Origin: Mycoplasmatota bacterium
Lineage (GTDB): Bacteria; Bacillota_I; Bacilli_A; Izemoplasmatales; Hujiaoplasmataceae
Reading direction: 5' to 3'
DNA length: 49,534 nt
NCBI GenBank assembly: GCA_027859085.1
Contig: JAQIBJ010000033.1
Location: 1 to 49,534 of the forward strand
Part shown: positions 15,672 to 24,175 of the stretch, piece by piece
Layout: every line of letters starts with the position of its first letter
Numbering within the stretch: the stretch's first letter is position 1
Position numbers and translations under genes: made by a program
The notes under the pieces: model-generated
Databases searched by the model: none
Told to the model about the DNA's origin: nothing
What the model saw: the letters and a program-made list of their open reading frames with translations, nothing else

Positions 15672-16687
15672 AAATAATTTAATAGAAGTTTAAACGTGCT
15701 ATCAATTGCATCAAGATGTGTGCGTTCCATACCATGTGAAGCGTGAACACCTGGTCCGATTAATCCACCTCTAAAGTCTGTCCCACCACGATAAGCAGCT
15801 GAGACATCTGAACCATAGAATGGATAGATATCTGTGACGTAGTTTAGTTTTTCTCTTTTAGAGATATCTACTAATTTAGTGATGATTTCATAATCATAAG
15901 GTCCACTTGAATCTTTTGCACAAATTGAAACATCATGCTCAGTACAAGATAAATCTTCACCAATACAACCCATATCTACCGCAATTAGTTCATCTAATTC
16001 CGGAATATATGATGCGCCATGGCCCACTTCTTCATATGTCGAAATAATAATTTTTAAATTTTGTTTTGGTGTGATATTTTCATCTTTTAAATATTTTAAT
16101 AAACCGAAGATAATGGCGACTGATATTTTATCATCAAGGAATCTGCTTTTAATATAACCTGATTTTGTCACCGTTGTTTTAGGATCAAAGAAAATGAAAT
16201 CTCCAGGTCTGATACCGAATTTTTCAACATCTTCTTTAGTCTTAACCACTTCATCGATTCTAACCACCATATTTTCAGGATTTCTTGTTTCTGAGCCAGC
16301 TTTTTTATATACATGACTTGAAGGGCTTGTTGAAAGAAAAGTGCCTTGAATGTCCAAATTATCCCTTGTATGTATGGTACAGTATTCGCCATCTAATGTC
16401 GGCCATATTGGACCACCAATGGTTGTGAATTTTAATTCACCATCAGAAGTAATACTTCTGACCATTGCACCTAATGTATCCACATGTGCGCTTAATCCTA
16501 AGGTATAATCGCCACCACCTGGTATATCAATGATTAAATTTCCTTTTTTAGTTTTAATTGATTGGTACCCTAATTGATTAGCCTCATCTTCAATAGTTTT
16601 AATCACTTTATGCGTATAACCACTCGGTGAGGGCACATTTAATATTTTTTTTGCGAATTCAATAATATAAGAATTGTTTTTATCCAT
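15662..16687 (-). CDS. M42 family metallopeptidase (glutamyl aminopeptidase / FrvX type)
   Basis: 341 residues, the usual size for M42 aminopeptidases, cytoplasmic tetrahedral complexes that trim peptides. Zinc-ligand and catalytic motifs are AHVDT (residues about 67-71), FLDDK, STYEEVGHGAS (catalytic glutamates) and the aspartate in VDMGCIG, ending with YGSDVSAAYRGG and HASHGMERTHLDAID. The gene starts at ATG behind a perfect AAGGAGG SD and is divergent from nadD. The substrate range cannot be read from the sequence. Confidence 0.88.
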   Translation of the reverse strand: MDKNNSYIIEFAKKILNVPSPSGYTHKVIKTIEDEANQLGYQSIKTKKGNLIIDIPGGGDYTLGLSAHVDTLGAMVRSITSDGELKFTTIGGPIWPTLDGEYCTIHTRDNLDIQGTFLSTSPSSHVYKKAGSETRNPENMVVRIDEVVKTKEDVEKFGIRPGDFIFFDPKTTVTKSGYIKSRFLDDKISVAIIFGLLKYLKDENITPKQNLKIIISTYEEVGHGASYIPELDELIAVDMGCIGEDLSCTEHDVSICAKDSSGPYDYEIITKLVDISKREKLNYVTDIYPFYGSDVSAAYRGGTDFRGGLIGPGVHASHGMERTHLDAIDSTFKLLLNYLKA

Positions 16688-16789
16688 TATAACCTCCTTT
16701 TTAAGTATATCATATAAGCATTGTATTTAAAGTGACAATTCCCTTTTAAATGGGTTTTTATTGTGATAAAATATATATAGGAGGCTAAT

Positions 16790-17371
16790 ATGATAGTTGT
16801 ATTTGGCGGTGCTTTTAACCCACCAACATTGGCACATAAAGATATTTATCATTTAATAGATGAAACCATTAAATTAGATAAGTTTTTATTTTTACCTGTC
16901 TCTAAAAAATATTCTAAGTCAACTCTAATTAATGATGATTACCGAGTAGAGATGTTAAAAATATTAATAAAAGATTTAGAAAAAGCATCTATTTCTAAAA
17001 TTGAAACTCAAGATGCAAAGTTTTTAGGCACCTATCAGAGTCTATTAAGAATCAAAGAAGAGTTTCCTAATCAAGAGATTGCTTTTGTTTTAGGTGCAGA
17101 TAATTTATTACACATGAATCACTGGATTAATGTAGAAAAGTTACTCAGTGATTTTAAATTTATCGTCGTAAACAGAAACAATGAAAATGTTGAAGAAAAA
17201 ATTCAAATGAATCCCTTATTAAATAAATATAAGGACCATTTTATTGTCTTAAAAAATTATCAATCCAATATTTCATCGACTTTGTTTAGAGAAACCCTAG
17301 ATCCAAGTTATATTGATGAAGAAGTATATCACTATATTATGAAAAATGATTTATATCGAGGTAATTACTAA
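16790..17371 (+). CDS. nadD: Nicotinate-nucleotide adenylyltransferase
   Basis: A 193-residue nucleotidyltransferase with the GGAFNPPTLAH motif (GxFxPxHxGH class) at residues 6-16, GADNLLHMNHW, and ISSTLFRE near the C-terminus (the ISSTxIR motif). It adenylates nicotinate mononucleotide to deamido-NAD, the substrate of NadE, encoded next. Start at ATG behind AGGAGG (16779-16784). Its stop codon shares one base with the nadE start (TAATG), so the two NAD genes are coupled. Confidence 0.93.
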   Translation: MIVVFGGAFNPPTLAHKDIYHLIDETIKLDKFLFLPVSKKYSKSTLINDDYRVEMLKILIKDLEKASISKIETQDAKFLGTYQSLLRIKEEFPNQEIAFVLGADNLLHMNHWINVEKLLSDFKFIVVNRNNENVEEKIQMNPLLNKYKDHFIVLKNYQSNISSTLFRETLDPSYIDEEVYHYIMKNDLYRGNY

Positions 17372-19227
17372 TGTATAAAGGTTTTATGAAAGTATCACTT
17401 ACTTCTCCGAAGTTAGAAGTAGGCAATCCACATTTTAATGTTTTGCAAATGCTAGAAGCGTTAGAAGACAATCCAAGTTCAATCGCTGTATTTCCAGAAC
17501 TTGCGACCACAGGATATACGTGTGGTGACCTATTTTTTCAAAGCAGTTTGTTTACTGATAATCAAGAGGCAGTTCAATATTTTTTAAATCATAACACTTT
17601 CACAGGAATTGTTATTTTTGGAATGCCTATTTTGGTTGAAGAAATGGTCTTTAATGCTGCAGTTGTTATTCAAGAAGATAAAATACTAGGAATTGTACCT
17701 AAGTTTTATCTGCCAAATGCAAAAGAATATTATGAAAAGCGTTGGTTTAACAGTGGATTTGATGCAGTTGATCAAATCAAGAATATTTCTTATTTAGGTA
17801 AGGACGTACCTTTTGGTCATATTGTTTTTAATTATAAAGACATTAAGTTTGGTATTGAAATTTGTGAAGACATGTGGGCAACCATCACACCAGGAAATCT
17901 TTTAAGTGTGAATGGGGCCAATATTATTTTTAATATTTCAGCATCAAATGAAACGGTAGGAAAAGAAGCCGTGAGAAGAAATTCAGTATTAGAACACTCA
18001 CGTAAGAATTGTGGTATTTATGCATATTGTTCTGCAGGTGCCAGTGAATCTAGCTCTGAAACAGTCTTTTCAGGTCATAATATTGTTGCTAATAATTCAA
18101 GATTGATTAAAGAAGTTAATGTGTTTTCACTTGAAACAGCAATCTTATATGTTGATCTTGATATAGAAAGATTAGCCTATGAAAGAAGATCAAATTCAAG
18201 TTTTAGAGATTCGATATTAAAATATAAATATCAATATCAAAATGTTGATATCAAGCTAGAAGAAAATAGTGATTTTGAATTTTCTTATCCGATTGATCCG
18301 TTGCCTTTTGTACCCAAAAAAAACATCTTTGAAACTTTCAAAAAAATAGCATCTATACAAGAATTCGGATTATCAAAACGAATATCGCATATTGGTGTTA
18401 AAAAAATAGTTGTAGGGATTAGTGGTGGACTTGATTCTTCACTGGCATTATTAGTTGCTGTCAATACCTTTGATTATTTAGGCCTAGATAGATCAGGTAT
18501 CATGGCTTATACAATGCCTGGCTTGCATACATCTGATAGAACCAATGAAAACGCTAAAAAGTTAATGAAACTATTGGGCGTAACAAGCAAAGAAATTGAT
18601 TTAAAAAACCATATTAAAGAGCATTTAAGTCTTTTAGGTCATGATGGAAAAACTGAAGATGTAACCTATGAAAATTCTCAAGCAAGAGCAAGAACAATGA
18701 TTCTAATGAATATGGCGAATAAACAAAAAGGTATTGTTTTAGGTACTGGAGATTTATCAGAAATAGCGCTTGGTTGGTCAACCTATAATGGTGATCAAAT
18801 GTCAATGTATAATGTCAATGGTGGCATTCCCAAAACGGTCGTTAAATTCATGATAAAAGCTTATGCTGATTATGTTTTTAAAGAAGATGTTAAAGAATGT
18901 TTATATGATATCCTTGACACACCTATTACACCTGAATTAAAATCTAATCAGGAAACAGAAGATATTATTGGCAAGTATGAAATTAACGATTTTATTCTCT
19001 ATAGATTCTTAAATTGTGGAGATAGTAAAGATAGAATTAAATATTTATTAAACTATGTTTTCGACCTATCAAAAGATAAAATAGAGGACTATGTTAAAAA
19101 CTTCTTTAGTCGTTTTTATTCCCAACAATTCAAACGCACGGCAAGTCCAGACACTCCAAAAGTTTTTGATTATGGACTTTCACCGCGTAGTGATTATAGG
19201 ATTCCATCGGATGTGAAGAGATCATGA
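17371..19227 (+). CDS. nadE: Glutamine-dependent NAD+ synthetase
   Basis: 618 residues in two domains. The N-terminal nitrilase-type glutaminase (about 1-280) has the catalytic glutamate in FPELATTGYTCGD, the lysine in PKFYLPN and the cysteine in GIEICEDMW. The C-terminal synthetase has the P-loop GISGGLDSSLAL (about residue 350) and GTGDLSEIALGW. Ammonia released from glutamine amidates deamido-NAD to NAD. It is fused to the nadD product pathway by position and overlaps mnmA by 4 bp. Confidence 0.94.
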   Translation: MYKGFMKVSLTSPKLEVGNPHFNVLQMLEALEDNPSSIAVFPELATTGYTCGDLFFQSSLFTDNQEAVQYFLNHNTFTGIVIFGMPILVEEMVFNAAVVIQEDKILGIVPKFYLPNAKEYYEKRWFNSGFDAVDQIKNISYLGKDVPFGHIVFNYKDIKFGIEICEDMWATITPGNLLSVNGANIIFNISASNETVGKEAVRRNSVLEHSRKNCGIYAYCSAGASESSSETVFSGHNIVANNSRLIKEVNVFSLETAILYVDLDIERLAYERRSNSSFRDSILKYKYQYQNVDIKLEENSDFEFSYPIDPLPFVPKKNIFETFKKIASIQEFGLSKRISHIGVKKIVVGISGGLDSSLALLVAVNTFDYLGLDRSGIMAYTMPGLHTSDRTNENAKKLMKLLGVTSKEIDLKNHIKEHLSLLGHDGKTEDVTYENSQARARTMILMNMANKQKGIVLGTGDLSEIALGWSTYNGDQMSMYNVNGGIPKTVVKFMIKAYADYVFKEDVKECLYDILDTPITPELKSNQETEDIIGKYEINDFILYRFLNCGDSKDRIKYLLNYVFDLSKDKIEDYVKNFFSRFYSQQFKRTASPDTPKVFDYGLSPRSDYRIPSDVKRS

Positions 19228-20363
19228 AAAAGAAAAAAGTAGTTGTAGGATTAAGTGGTGGTGTTGATTCTGCGGTAAGTGCCTATTTGTTAAAGGAACA
19301 AGGCTATGAAGTTATTGGCTTGTTTATGAGAAACTGGGACTCAGCTGCTAATAATGATATCTTAGGTAACCCAAATGATCCAAATGATCCATGTCCTCAA
19401 GAACAAGATTATTTAGATGCAGTTGAAGTTGCTAAACACTTAGATATCGAATTACATCGTCATGATTTTGTAAAAGAATATTGGGATTATGTATTCACGT
19501 ATTTCATTGAAGAATATAAAAAAAATAGAACACCTAATCCTGATATATTATGTAATAAATATGTCAAATTTGCCGGCTTTCAAGATGTGGCAAAAGAATT
19601 AGGCGCAGATTACTTTGCTTATGGCCATTATGCGAGACGTAAAACAATAGATGGTGAACATTTCCTATTACGAGGGCTAGATGAAAACAAAGATCAAAGT
19701 TATTTCTTATCACATCTATCTCAAGAACAATTGGCTAAGTCTTTATTTCCTGTTGGTGAATTAGAAAAAAGTGAAGTAAGAAGAATAGCAAAAGAACAAA
19801 AAATACCGACATTCGATAAAAAGGATTCTACGGGTATATGCTTTATTGGTGAAAGAAACTTTAAAGAATTCTTAAAGAATTATATTTTTACCAAACCTGG
19901 TAATATTGAAACAACAGATGGTGAAGTGATTGGTCAACATGATGGATTAATGTATTACACCATTGGCCAAAGAAAAGGTTTGGAAATTGGTGGCCTCAAA
20001 GACTACTCTAACGCACCTTGGTTTGTGATTGGAAAAGATATAAAAAGAAATGCTCTAATTGCAGGACAAGGGAAAAATCATCCTTTACTTTTTGCGAATC
20101 GTATAATCGTTGAAGATGTTCATTGGATATCTAAAGAAAAATTTACAGGTGAGTTTGAATGCCACGCAAAGTTTAGATATAGACAAATTGATCAAACCGT
20201 GATCTTGAGTTGGATTAATGAAACAGACGTTGAAGTCATTTCTAATCATCCAATAAAAGCTGTGACTCCGGGACAAGCCGCTGTTTTTTATCAAAAAGAA
20301 ATTTGTTTGGGTGGTGGCGTTATTAAGGCCAGCTATCAAAACCAAAATAAATTAATGTATTAA
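19224..20363 (+). CDS. mnmA: tRNA-specific 2-thiouridylase MnmA
   Basis: A 379-residue enzyme that inserts sulfur at position 2 of the wobble uridine of Lys, Glu and Gln tRNAs. The PP-loop SGGVDSAVSAY is at residues 10-20. The two catalytic cysteines are in NPDILCN and STGICFIG, and TIGQRKGLEIGG marks the central domain before the beta-barrel. Its start overlaps the nadE stop (ATGA), so it is cotranscribed with the NAD genes, probably a matter of compaction more than shared function. Confidence 0.95.
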   Translation: MKKKKVVVGLSGGVDSAVSAYLLKEQGYEVIGLFMRNWDSAANNDILGNPNDPNDPCPQEQDYLDAVEVAKHLDIELHRHDFVKEYWDYVFTYFIEEYKKNRTPNPDILCNKYVKFAGFQDVAKELGADYFAYGHYARRKTIDGEHFLLRGLDENKDQSYFLSHLSQEQLAKSLFPVGELEKSEVRRIAKEQKIPTFDKKDSTGICFIGERNFKEFLKNYIFTKPGNIETTDGEVIGQHDGLMYYTIGQRKGLEIGGLKDYSNAPWFVIGKDIKRNALIAGQGKNHPLLFANRIIVEDVHWISKEKFTGEFECHAKFRYRQIDQTVILSWINETDVEVISNHPIKAVTPGQAAVFYQKEICLGGGVIKASYQNQNKLMY

Positions 20364-20375
20364 AGCGAGGTTAAG

Positions 20376-21188
20376 ATGAATAAATTAGGACTTTGTTTGT
20401 CAGGTGGCGGCGCAAGAGGTGCTTACCAAGTAGGCGTTTGTAAAGCACTTGAAGAATTAGGCTACTACAATAGAGTAGAAGTTTTTTCAGGCACGAGTAT
20501 TGGTGCAGTCAATGCAAGTTTACTAGCAACAAGCTCGATTGATGACGTCAAAAAGATTTGGGTTGAATTCCCTGAAGCGAGTTTTGATTATATTGATAAT
20601 TTAATGAAAATGTTGAGAGCAAGAGATTTTAGCTTTCTAAAAAACGGTCTAGTAGATATTCATAATCTTGAAGAATTACTAGATGAAAATCTAAAAATAG
20701 ACAAACTAAAAAATTCTGAAGTCTATGTGACACTTTCTCCTGCGGGACTTCCAGATGAAGGGACATTGGGAATATTAAAATCATCTTTTTCACACTATTT
20801 AAGAGGAAATAAAAAAGTGATATACTCACCTTTACACATGCAAAAAAGGGAAGATATCCACAAACAGATTATTGCGTCTTGTTCAATTCCTATTGTTTTT
20901 CCAGCAGTTAAACTCAATGGAAAACAAACGTTCGATGGTGGTTTATACGATAACATTCCTATAAAACCTTTGGTAGATGCAGGTTGTGATACAGTGATTG
21001 TGATTAACTTACAAAAGATAATACGTTTTAACCCAAAAAAATTTCCTGGTATTCATATTATTGAAATTAAACCCAAAAAATCTTTAGGGGCAATATTAAA
21101 TTTTGATCATAATCAATCAAGAACTCGTTATGAATTGGGTTATGAAGATGCAATGACATATTTCAAAGAAAACCCATTGGATATATAA
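20376..21188 (+). CDS. Patatin-like phospholipase
   Basis: A 270-residue patatin-domain protein with the oxyanion motif SGGGARGAYQVG (residues 9-20), the nucleophile elbow GTSIG (GxSxG, about 40-44) and the catalytic aspartate in DGGLYDNIP. Family members are serine-aspartate acyl hydrolases acting on phospholipids or other lipids, as in the RssA/YchK group. No signal peptide or membrane segment, so it is probably cytoplasmic. SD AGCGAGG. It is the last gene of the nadD-nadE-mnmA run, before a terminator-like hairpin. Confidence 0.88.
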   Translation: MNKLGLCLSGGGARGAYQVGVCKALEELGYYNRVEVFSGTSIGAVNASLLATSSIDDVKKIWVEFPEASFDYIDNLMKMLRARDFSFLKNGLVDIHNLEELLDENLKIDKLKNSEVYVTLSPAGLPDEGTLGILKSSFSHYLRGNKKVIYSPLHMQKREDIHKQIIASCSIPIVFPAVKLNGKQTFDGGLYDNIPIKPLVDAGCDTVIVINLQKIIRFNPKKFPGIHIIEIKPKKSLGAILNFDHNQSRTRYELGYEDAMTYFKENPLDI

Positions 21189-21201
21189 AATAAAGAATTC
21201 T

Positions 21202-21244
21202 AACCTTCCTTAAGTAGTATATTTATAAAAGGGAGGTTTTTTTT
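21202..21244 (+). terminator. Terminator-like hairpin that also contains the SD of the next gene
   Basis: AACCTTCC (21202-21209) pairs with GGGAGGTT (21231-21238), with one G-U pair, followed by eight T (21237-21244) and directly by the ATG at 21245. The right arm is the only SD for that gene. The structure can end the patatin transcript and, in read-through RNA, would hide the SD. Confidence 0.65.
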
Positions 21245-21874
21245 ATGAAAAAATTTGTATTAATATTATTACTAACATTTGCAATAATCTTATTGATTGA
21301 TGGTGTATCGGCTGAAGAATATACCAATTATCAAGAAATCATCTTTGAAGATGATGATGTTCTAATGTTAAAAAATTATAGTGATTCTGACTATAAGGAC
21401 TATTACAAAAAAACGAAAAAACGCAAAATGTTTGGTTGGCGATTACATGTGGTGAATAAGAATGAACCACTTGATTTTATCGCTGAAACAAAAATTAAAA
21501 TCTTTAATACAGGCACAACACCAATTACTTATAAAATTGAATTAGAAACTAAAGAAGAAACTAAAACACAGATATCAGCTTCAGGTTCAATCAAGGTGTC
21601 AGGTTCAGGTAAAAGTAAGAAATTTAAGGGTTCGGTTAATGCTAATATTAAAGCCAGTATTTCAACCACTAAAACAAAGACAAGTAAAGAGTCTTTTAAT
21701 TTTAATATATTGGTTGATCCATTAACATATGTCAGTATCATTACAAGAGGTACTGGAGAGATTAATAATGGTGTGGGAAGTTATTATTTCTTTTGGGGAC
21801 GTATGAAACAAGGCGGATGGGAAACATTCACAGTATTGACTGAATATTATGAAATCACCAAATCTAGATTTTGA
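21245..21874 (+). CDS. Secreted beta-rich protein, possible aerolysin/ETX-MTX2-like fold
   Basis: 209 residues with a clear Sec signal peptide (residues 1-23, cleavage likely after VSA). The mature part begins with an acidic tyrosine-rich stretch, then a beta domain: IKIFNTGTTPITYKIELE, a Ser/Thr/Lys/Gly-rich alternating region (about residues 110-150), then SFNFNILVDPLTYVSIITRG and a W/G-rich end. The alternating amphipathic hairpin followed by a VDP-x-T-x-V strand recalls aerolysin-like pore formers of the ETX/MTX2 type; this is a fold guess by eye with no clear sequence family. No LPXTG or lipobox. It heads a coupled four-gene operon with an ABC transporter. Confidence 0.6.
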   Translation: MKKFVLILLLTFAIILLIDGVSAEEYTNYQEIIFEDDDVLMLKNYSDSDYKDYYKKTKKRKMFGWRLHVVNKNEPLDFIAETKIKIFNTGTTPITYKIELETKEETKTQISASGSIKVSGSGKSKKFKGSVNANIKASISTTKTKTSKESFNFNILVDPLTYVSIITRGTGEINNGVGSYYFFWGRMKQGGWETFTVLTEYYEITKSRF

Positions 21875-22794
21875 TGAAAAAGATATTTTTCATTGTTATT
21901 GGTCTATATTTAAGTGTTTCAGGTATCATTATTTTGATTAAAGATAAAGATTATATCGATTCTATAGAAATATTGTCAATAAAGAAAGATTATGCAAGAA
22001 TTATTACTGACAATGAACCCATTGATATTCCTGTATATATAAGTTCAGAAAATTCATTCTTTACTTTAAGTGATAATATTGTTGATGCAAGGATATTATC
22101 AGATTTTGATGAAGTTGAAATAAAAATATCACAAATCAAAAACCAAAAACAAGTTGTCACATATAATAACAAACAATATTATTTATACTATTATGAGATT
22201 GATTTAAATAATGTCTATACTTTGGGTTTAAAACTTGATTTTATCAATGCTAATATTTCACTAACTTATAACAATGATGAAACTTTGAATTTAGAGATTG
22301 GTGATTTAAGCTTATTGTTTCATGAAATCACTGGTTCAAATCATCTAGACTATTCAAGAATGTATTCGGTTCATGATCAAGACGCTATAATTGGTATATA
22401 CATTGAAATGATAAATAAAACAGGTCAAGAGATTACCATTAAGTCAATTGATGTTTTAAATAATAATATGTTTTTAAATTTAAATAAAGCAAAAATAGTT
22501 TATGAACCATTAAATCATCTTCAACCCATAGACGAGATTATACCTGGTTTTCAAAACTTAGTGACAGAGTTTCCTAACCCACAAGATTTTTCTTTTAAAC
22601 ATAACAATGCAATATTTATCCCGATCAACTATTTAAACACATTTAATTATATAAATAGGTTTCCACTGATGATTAGCTATGAATATAATAATACAATTTA
22701 TGACTATATAATTGATGATTACTTGTTTTATAGTCAAATAAGTGATTTATACAATGGACTTTTTGAAATTCAAACCTATCAGTATCACTATTAA
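21874..22794 (+). CDS. Membrane-anchored extracytoplasmic protein of unknown function
   Basis: 306 residues from ATG at 21874, which overlaps the TGA of the previous gene (TGATG). One N-terminal hydrophobic segment (residues about 4-22, FFIVIGLYLSVSGIIILI) without a clear cleavage site, then a long soluble part rich in Tyr, Asn, Asp and Ile, probably outside the cell. I recognise no family. The 3' end overlaps the start of the ABC ATPase by 41 bp. Position between a secreted protein and a transporter suggests a partner, receptor or immunity role, which is inference only. Confidence 0.7.
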   Translation: MKKIFFIVIGLYLSVSGIIILIKDKDYIDSIEILSIKKDYARIITDNEPIDIPVYISSENSFFTLSDNIVDARILSDFDEVEIKISQIKNQKQVVTYNNKQYYLYYYEIDLNNVYTLGLKLDFINANISLTYNNDETLNLEIGDLSLLFHEITGSNHLDYSRMYSVHDQDAIIGIYIEMINKTGQEITIKSIDVLNNNMFLNLNKAKIVYEPLNHLQPIDEIIPGFQNLVTEFPNPQDFSFKHNNAIFIPINYLNTFNYINRFPLMISYEYNNTIYDYIIDDYLFYSQISDLYNGLFEIQTYQYHY

Positions 22795-23377
22795 TGATTT
22801 ATCAAAGAGTTATCATCATGTAAAAGCCATTCAATCTATAAACACAGAGTTTCTATCGGGAAAACTAAATATTATTACAGGAAAAAACGGGTCAGGGAAA
22901 TCAACATTTATTAAATGTATTATGAATCATGTTGCTTATAATGGACGAATTATTAAGAGGAAATATAGAATAGGCTATGCACCTGAGAATTATGTGATGC
23001 CTGATTTTATGACCGTTCATCAATTTCTAATTACCATTGGAAGAATTAAACACTTATATAATGAATATTTAAACAATGAGTTAGAGTTATATCTAGATAT
23101 GTTTCAACTGAAACATAAGTTATACACACCAATAAAATCATTGTCAAATGGGATGAAACAAAAAGTGAATATCATTCAAGCTCTATTAAACAATCCTAAA
23201 ATCATTATCTTAGACGAACCATTGGTCGGGTTAGATTTTAACTCACAGAAACATTTTATTAAAAAGATTATTCAATTATCTAAAGATTACTTAGTGATTA
23301 TCTCCACCCATCACCCAGAAAAATTCAATACAACTAGAAAAAAATTATATAAATTTGAACAAGGAATCATTGGATGA
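22754..23377 (+). CDS. ABC transporter ATP-binding protein
   Basis: 207 residues from ATG at 22754 (the GTG at 22742 is less likely). Walker A GKNGSGKST, signature LSNGMKQKV, Walker B IIILDEP and the switch STHH are all present, so the ATPase should be active. The protein is short and lies wholly inside the operon: 41 bp overlap with the upstream gene and 4 bp (ATGA) with the membrane protein downstream, which should be its permease. Confidence 0.85.
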   Translation: MDFLKFKPISITINDLSKSYHHVKAIQSINTEFLSGKLNIITGKNGSGKSTFIKCIMNHVAYNGRIIKRKYRIGYAPENYVMPDFMTVHQFLITIGRIKHLYNEYLNNELELYLDMFQLKHKLYTPIKSLSNGMKQKVNIIQALLNNPKIIILDEPLVGLDFNSQKHFIKKIIQLSKDYLVIISTHHPEKFNTTRKKLYKFEQGIIG

Positions 23378-24087
23378 GTAACTATGTATATCTACAATTA
23401 GATTATTTACTGTCTAAAATCACTGTGACAATCATTTTCTTGTTATTGACTGTCATTATACTCAGTAGTTTATATAATACACAGATACTTGAAGGATATG
23501 CTTACATCGATGGGTTTAGAGATGAATTTGGTTATGATTTTTTTAATGAAACATTTATTATCATAGAATTTATATTGGTATTCATAAGCATCTACATTGG
23601 TATAGTTTTGGCTGGTAAAGGCAACCAATCACTAATGATGTATTCAGTATACTCAGTGAAAACAAAGACATATCATATGATCTCTAGGGTGTTAACTGGT
23701 TTGTTAATCATTGCTATATTAATTATTTTTGTCTCCTCGACAATATTATTTATTGTATACTTATTAACACCCTATCAGTTAGTCTTTGAATCTTTCATGA
23801 AGGTTACCTTTTTACTGTTTTTAGAGTTGTTACAATATTTTATGATGACACTTATATTTATGGCAGTTACAAATCATTTTCTCTGCGGTTTGATGTCATT
23901 ACTAATATTTTGGTTACTTGAAATTTTAAGTTATGATTTACCAGAAAAGGTCAATTCGATCATAGAATTAACCATGATTAATATAGATGGTTATTACGAT
24001 CAAGAAAAAAGTATACTAATTTTCCTAATCGTATTCCATTTTTTAACAATAAGTTATATAATAGTTATGCGAAAAAAAGATTGTTAA
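23374..24087 (+). CDS. ABC-2-type membrane permease subunit
   Basis: 237 residues, about six predicted membrane helices (near residues 15-35, 60-80, 105-130, 140-165, 168-190 and 213-230), ending in a basic tail (MRKKDC). With the preceding ATPase it would make a small ABC-2-type exporter or a membrane-protection pump. No sequence family recognised beyond the general fold. The start overlaps the ATPase stop (ATGA). A strong terminator overlaps its end. Confidence 0.75.
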   Translation: MSNYVYLQLDYLLSKITVTIIFLLLTVIILSSLYNTQILEGYAYIDGFRDEFGYDFFNETFIIIEFILVFISIYIGIVLAGKGNQSLMMYSVYSVKTKTYHMISRVLTGLLIIAILIIFVSSTILFIVYLLTPYQLVFESFMKVTFLLFLELLQYFMMTLIFMAVTNHFLCGLMSLLIFWLLEILSYDLPEKVNSIIELTMINIDGYYDQEKSILIFLIVFHFLTISYIIVMRKKDC

Positions 24088-24105
24088 ACACGCAATCTTT
24101 TTTTT
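24072..24105 (+). terminator. Terminator of the secreted protein / ABC operon
   Basis: AAAAAAAGATTG (24072-24083) pairs with CAATCTTTTTTT (from 24093), followed by more T to 24105. It covers the last codons of the permease gene. Confidence 0.85.
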
Positions 24106-24117
24106 AAAGGTAATAAA

Positions 24118-24146
24118 TTGTTAGAAAGACAAATATTTGATATAAT
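24118..24146 (+). promoter_or_regulatory. Promoter of the glmS-glmM-glmU operon
   Basis: TTGTTA (24118-24123), a 17 bp spacer and TATAAT (24141-24146). The leader before glmS is only about 20 bases, so there is no room for a glmS ribozyme. Confidence 0.85.
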
Positions 24147-24175
24147 TAATATAATAAACTCAGGAGGAATTGTAA

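Noticed and set aside
24147-24175. glmS ribozyme in the glmS leader
   Set aside because: The leader is only about 20 bases from the predicted transcript start, far too short.
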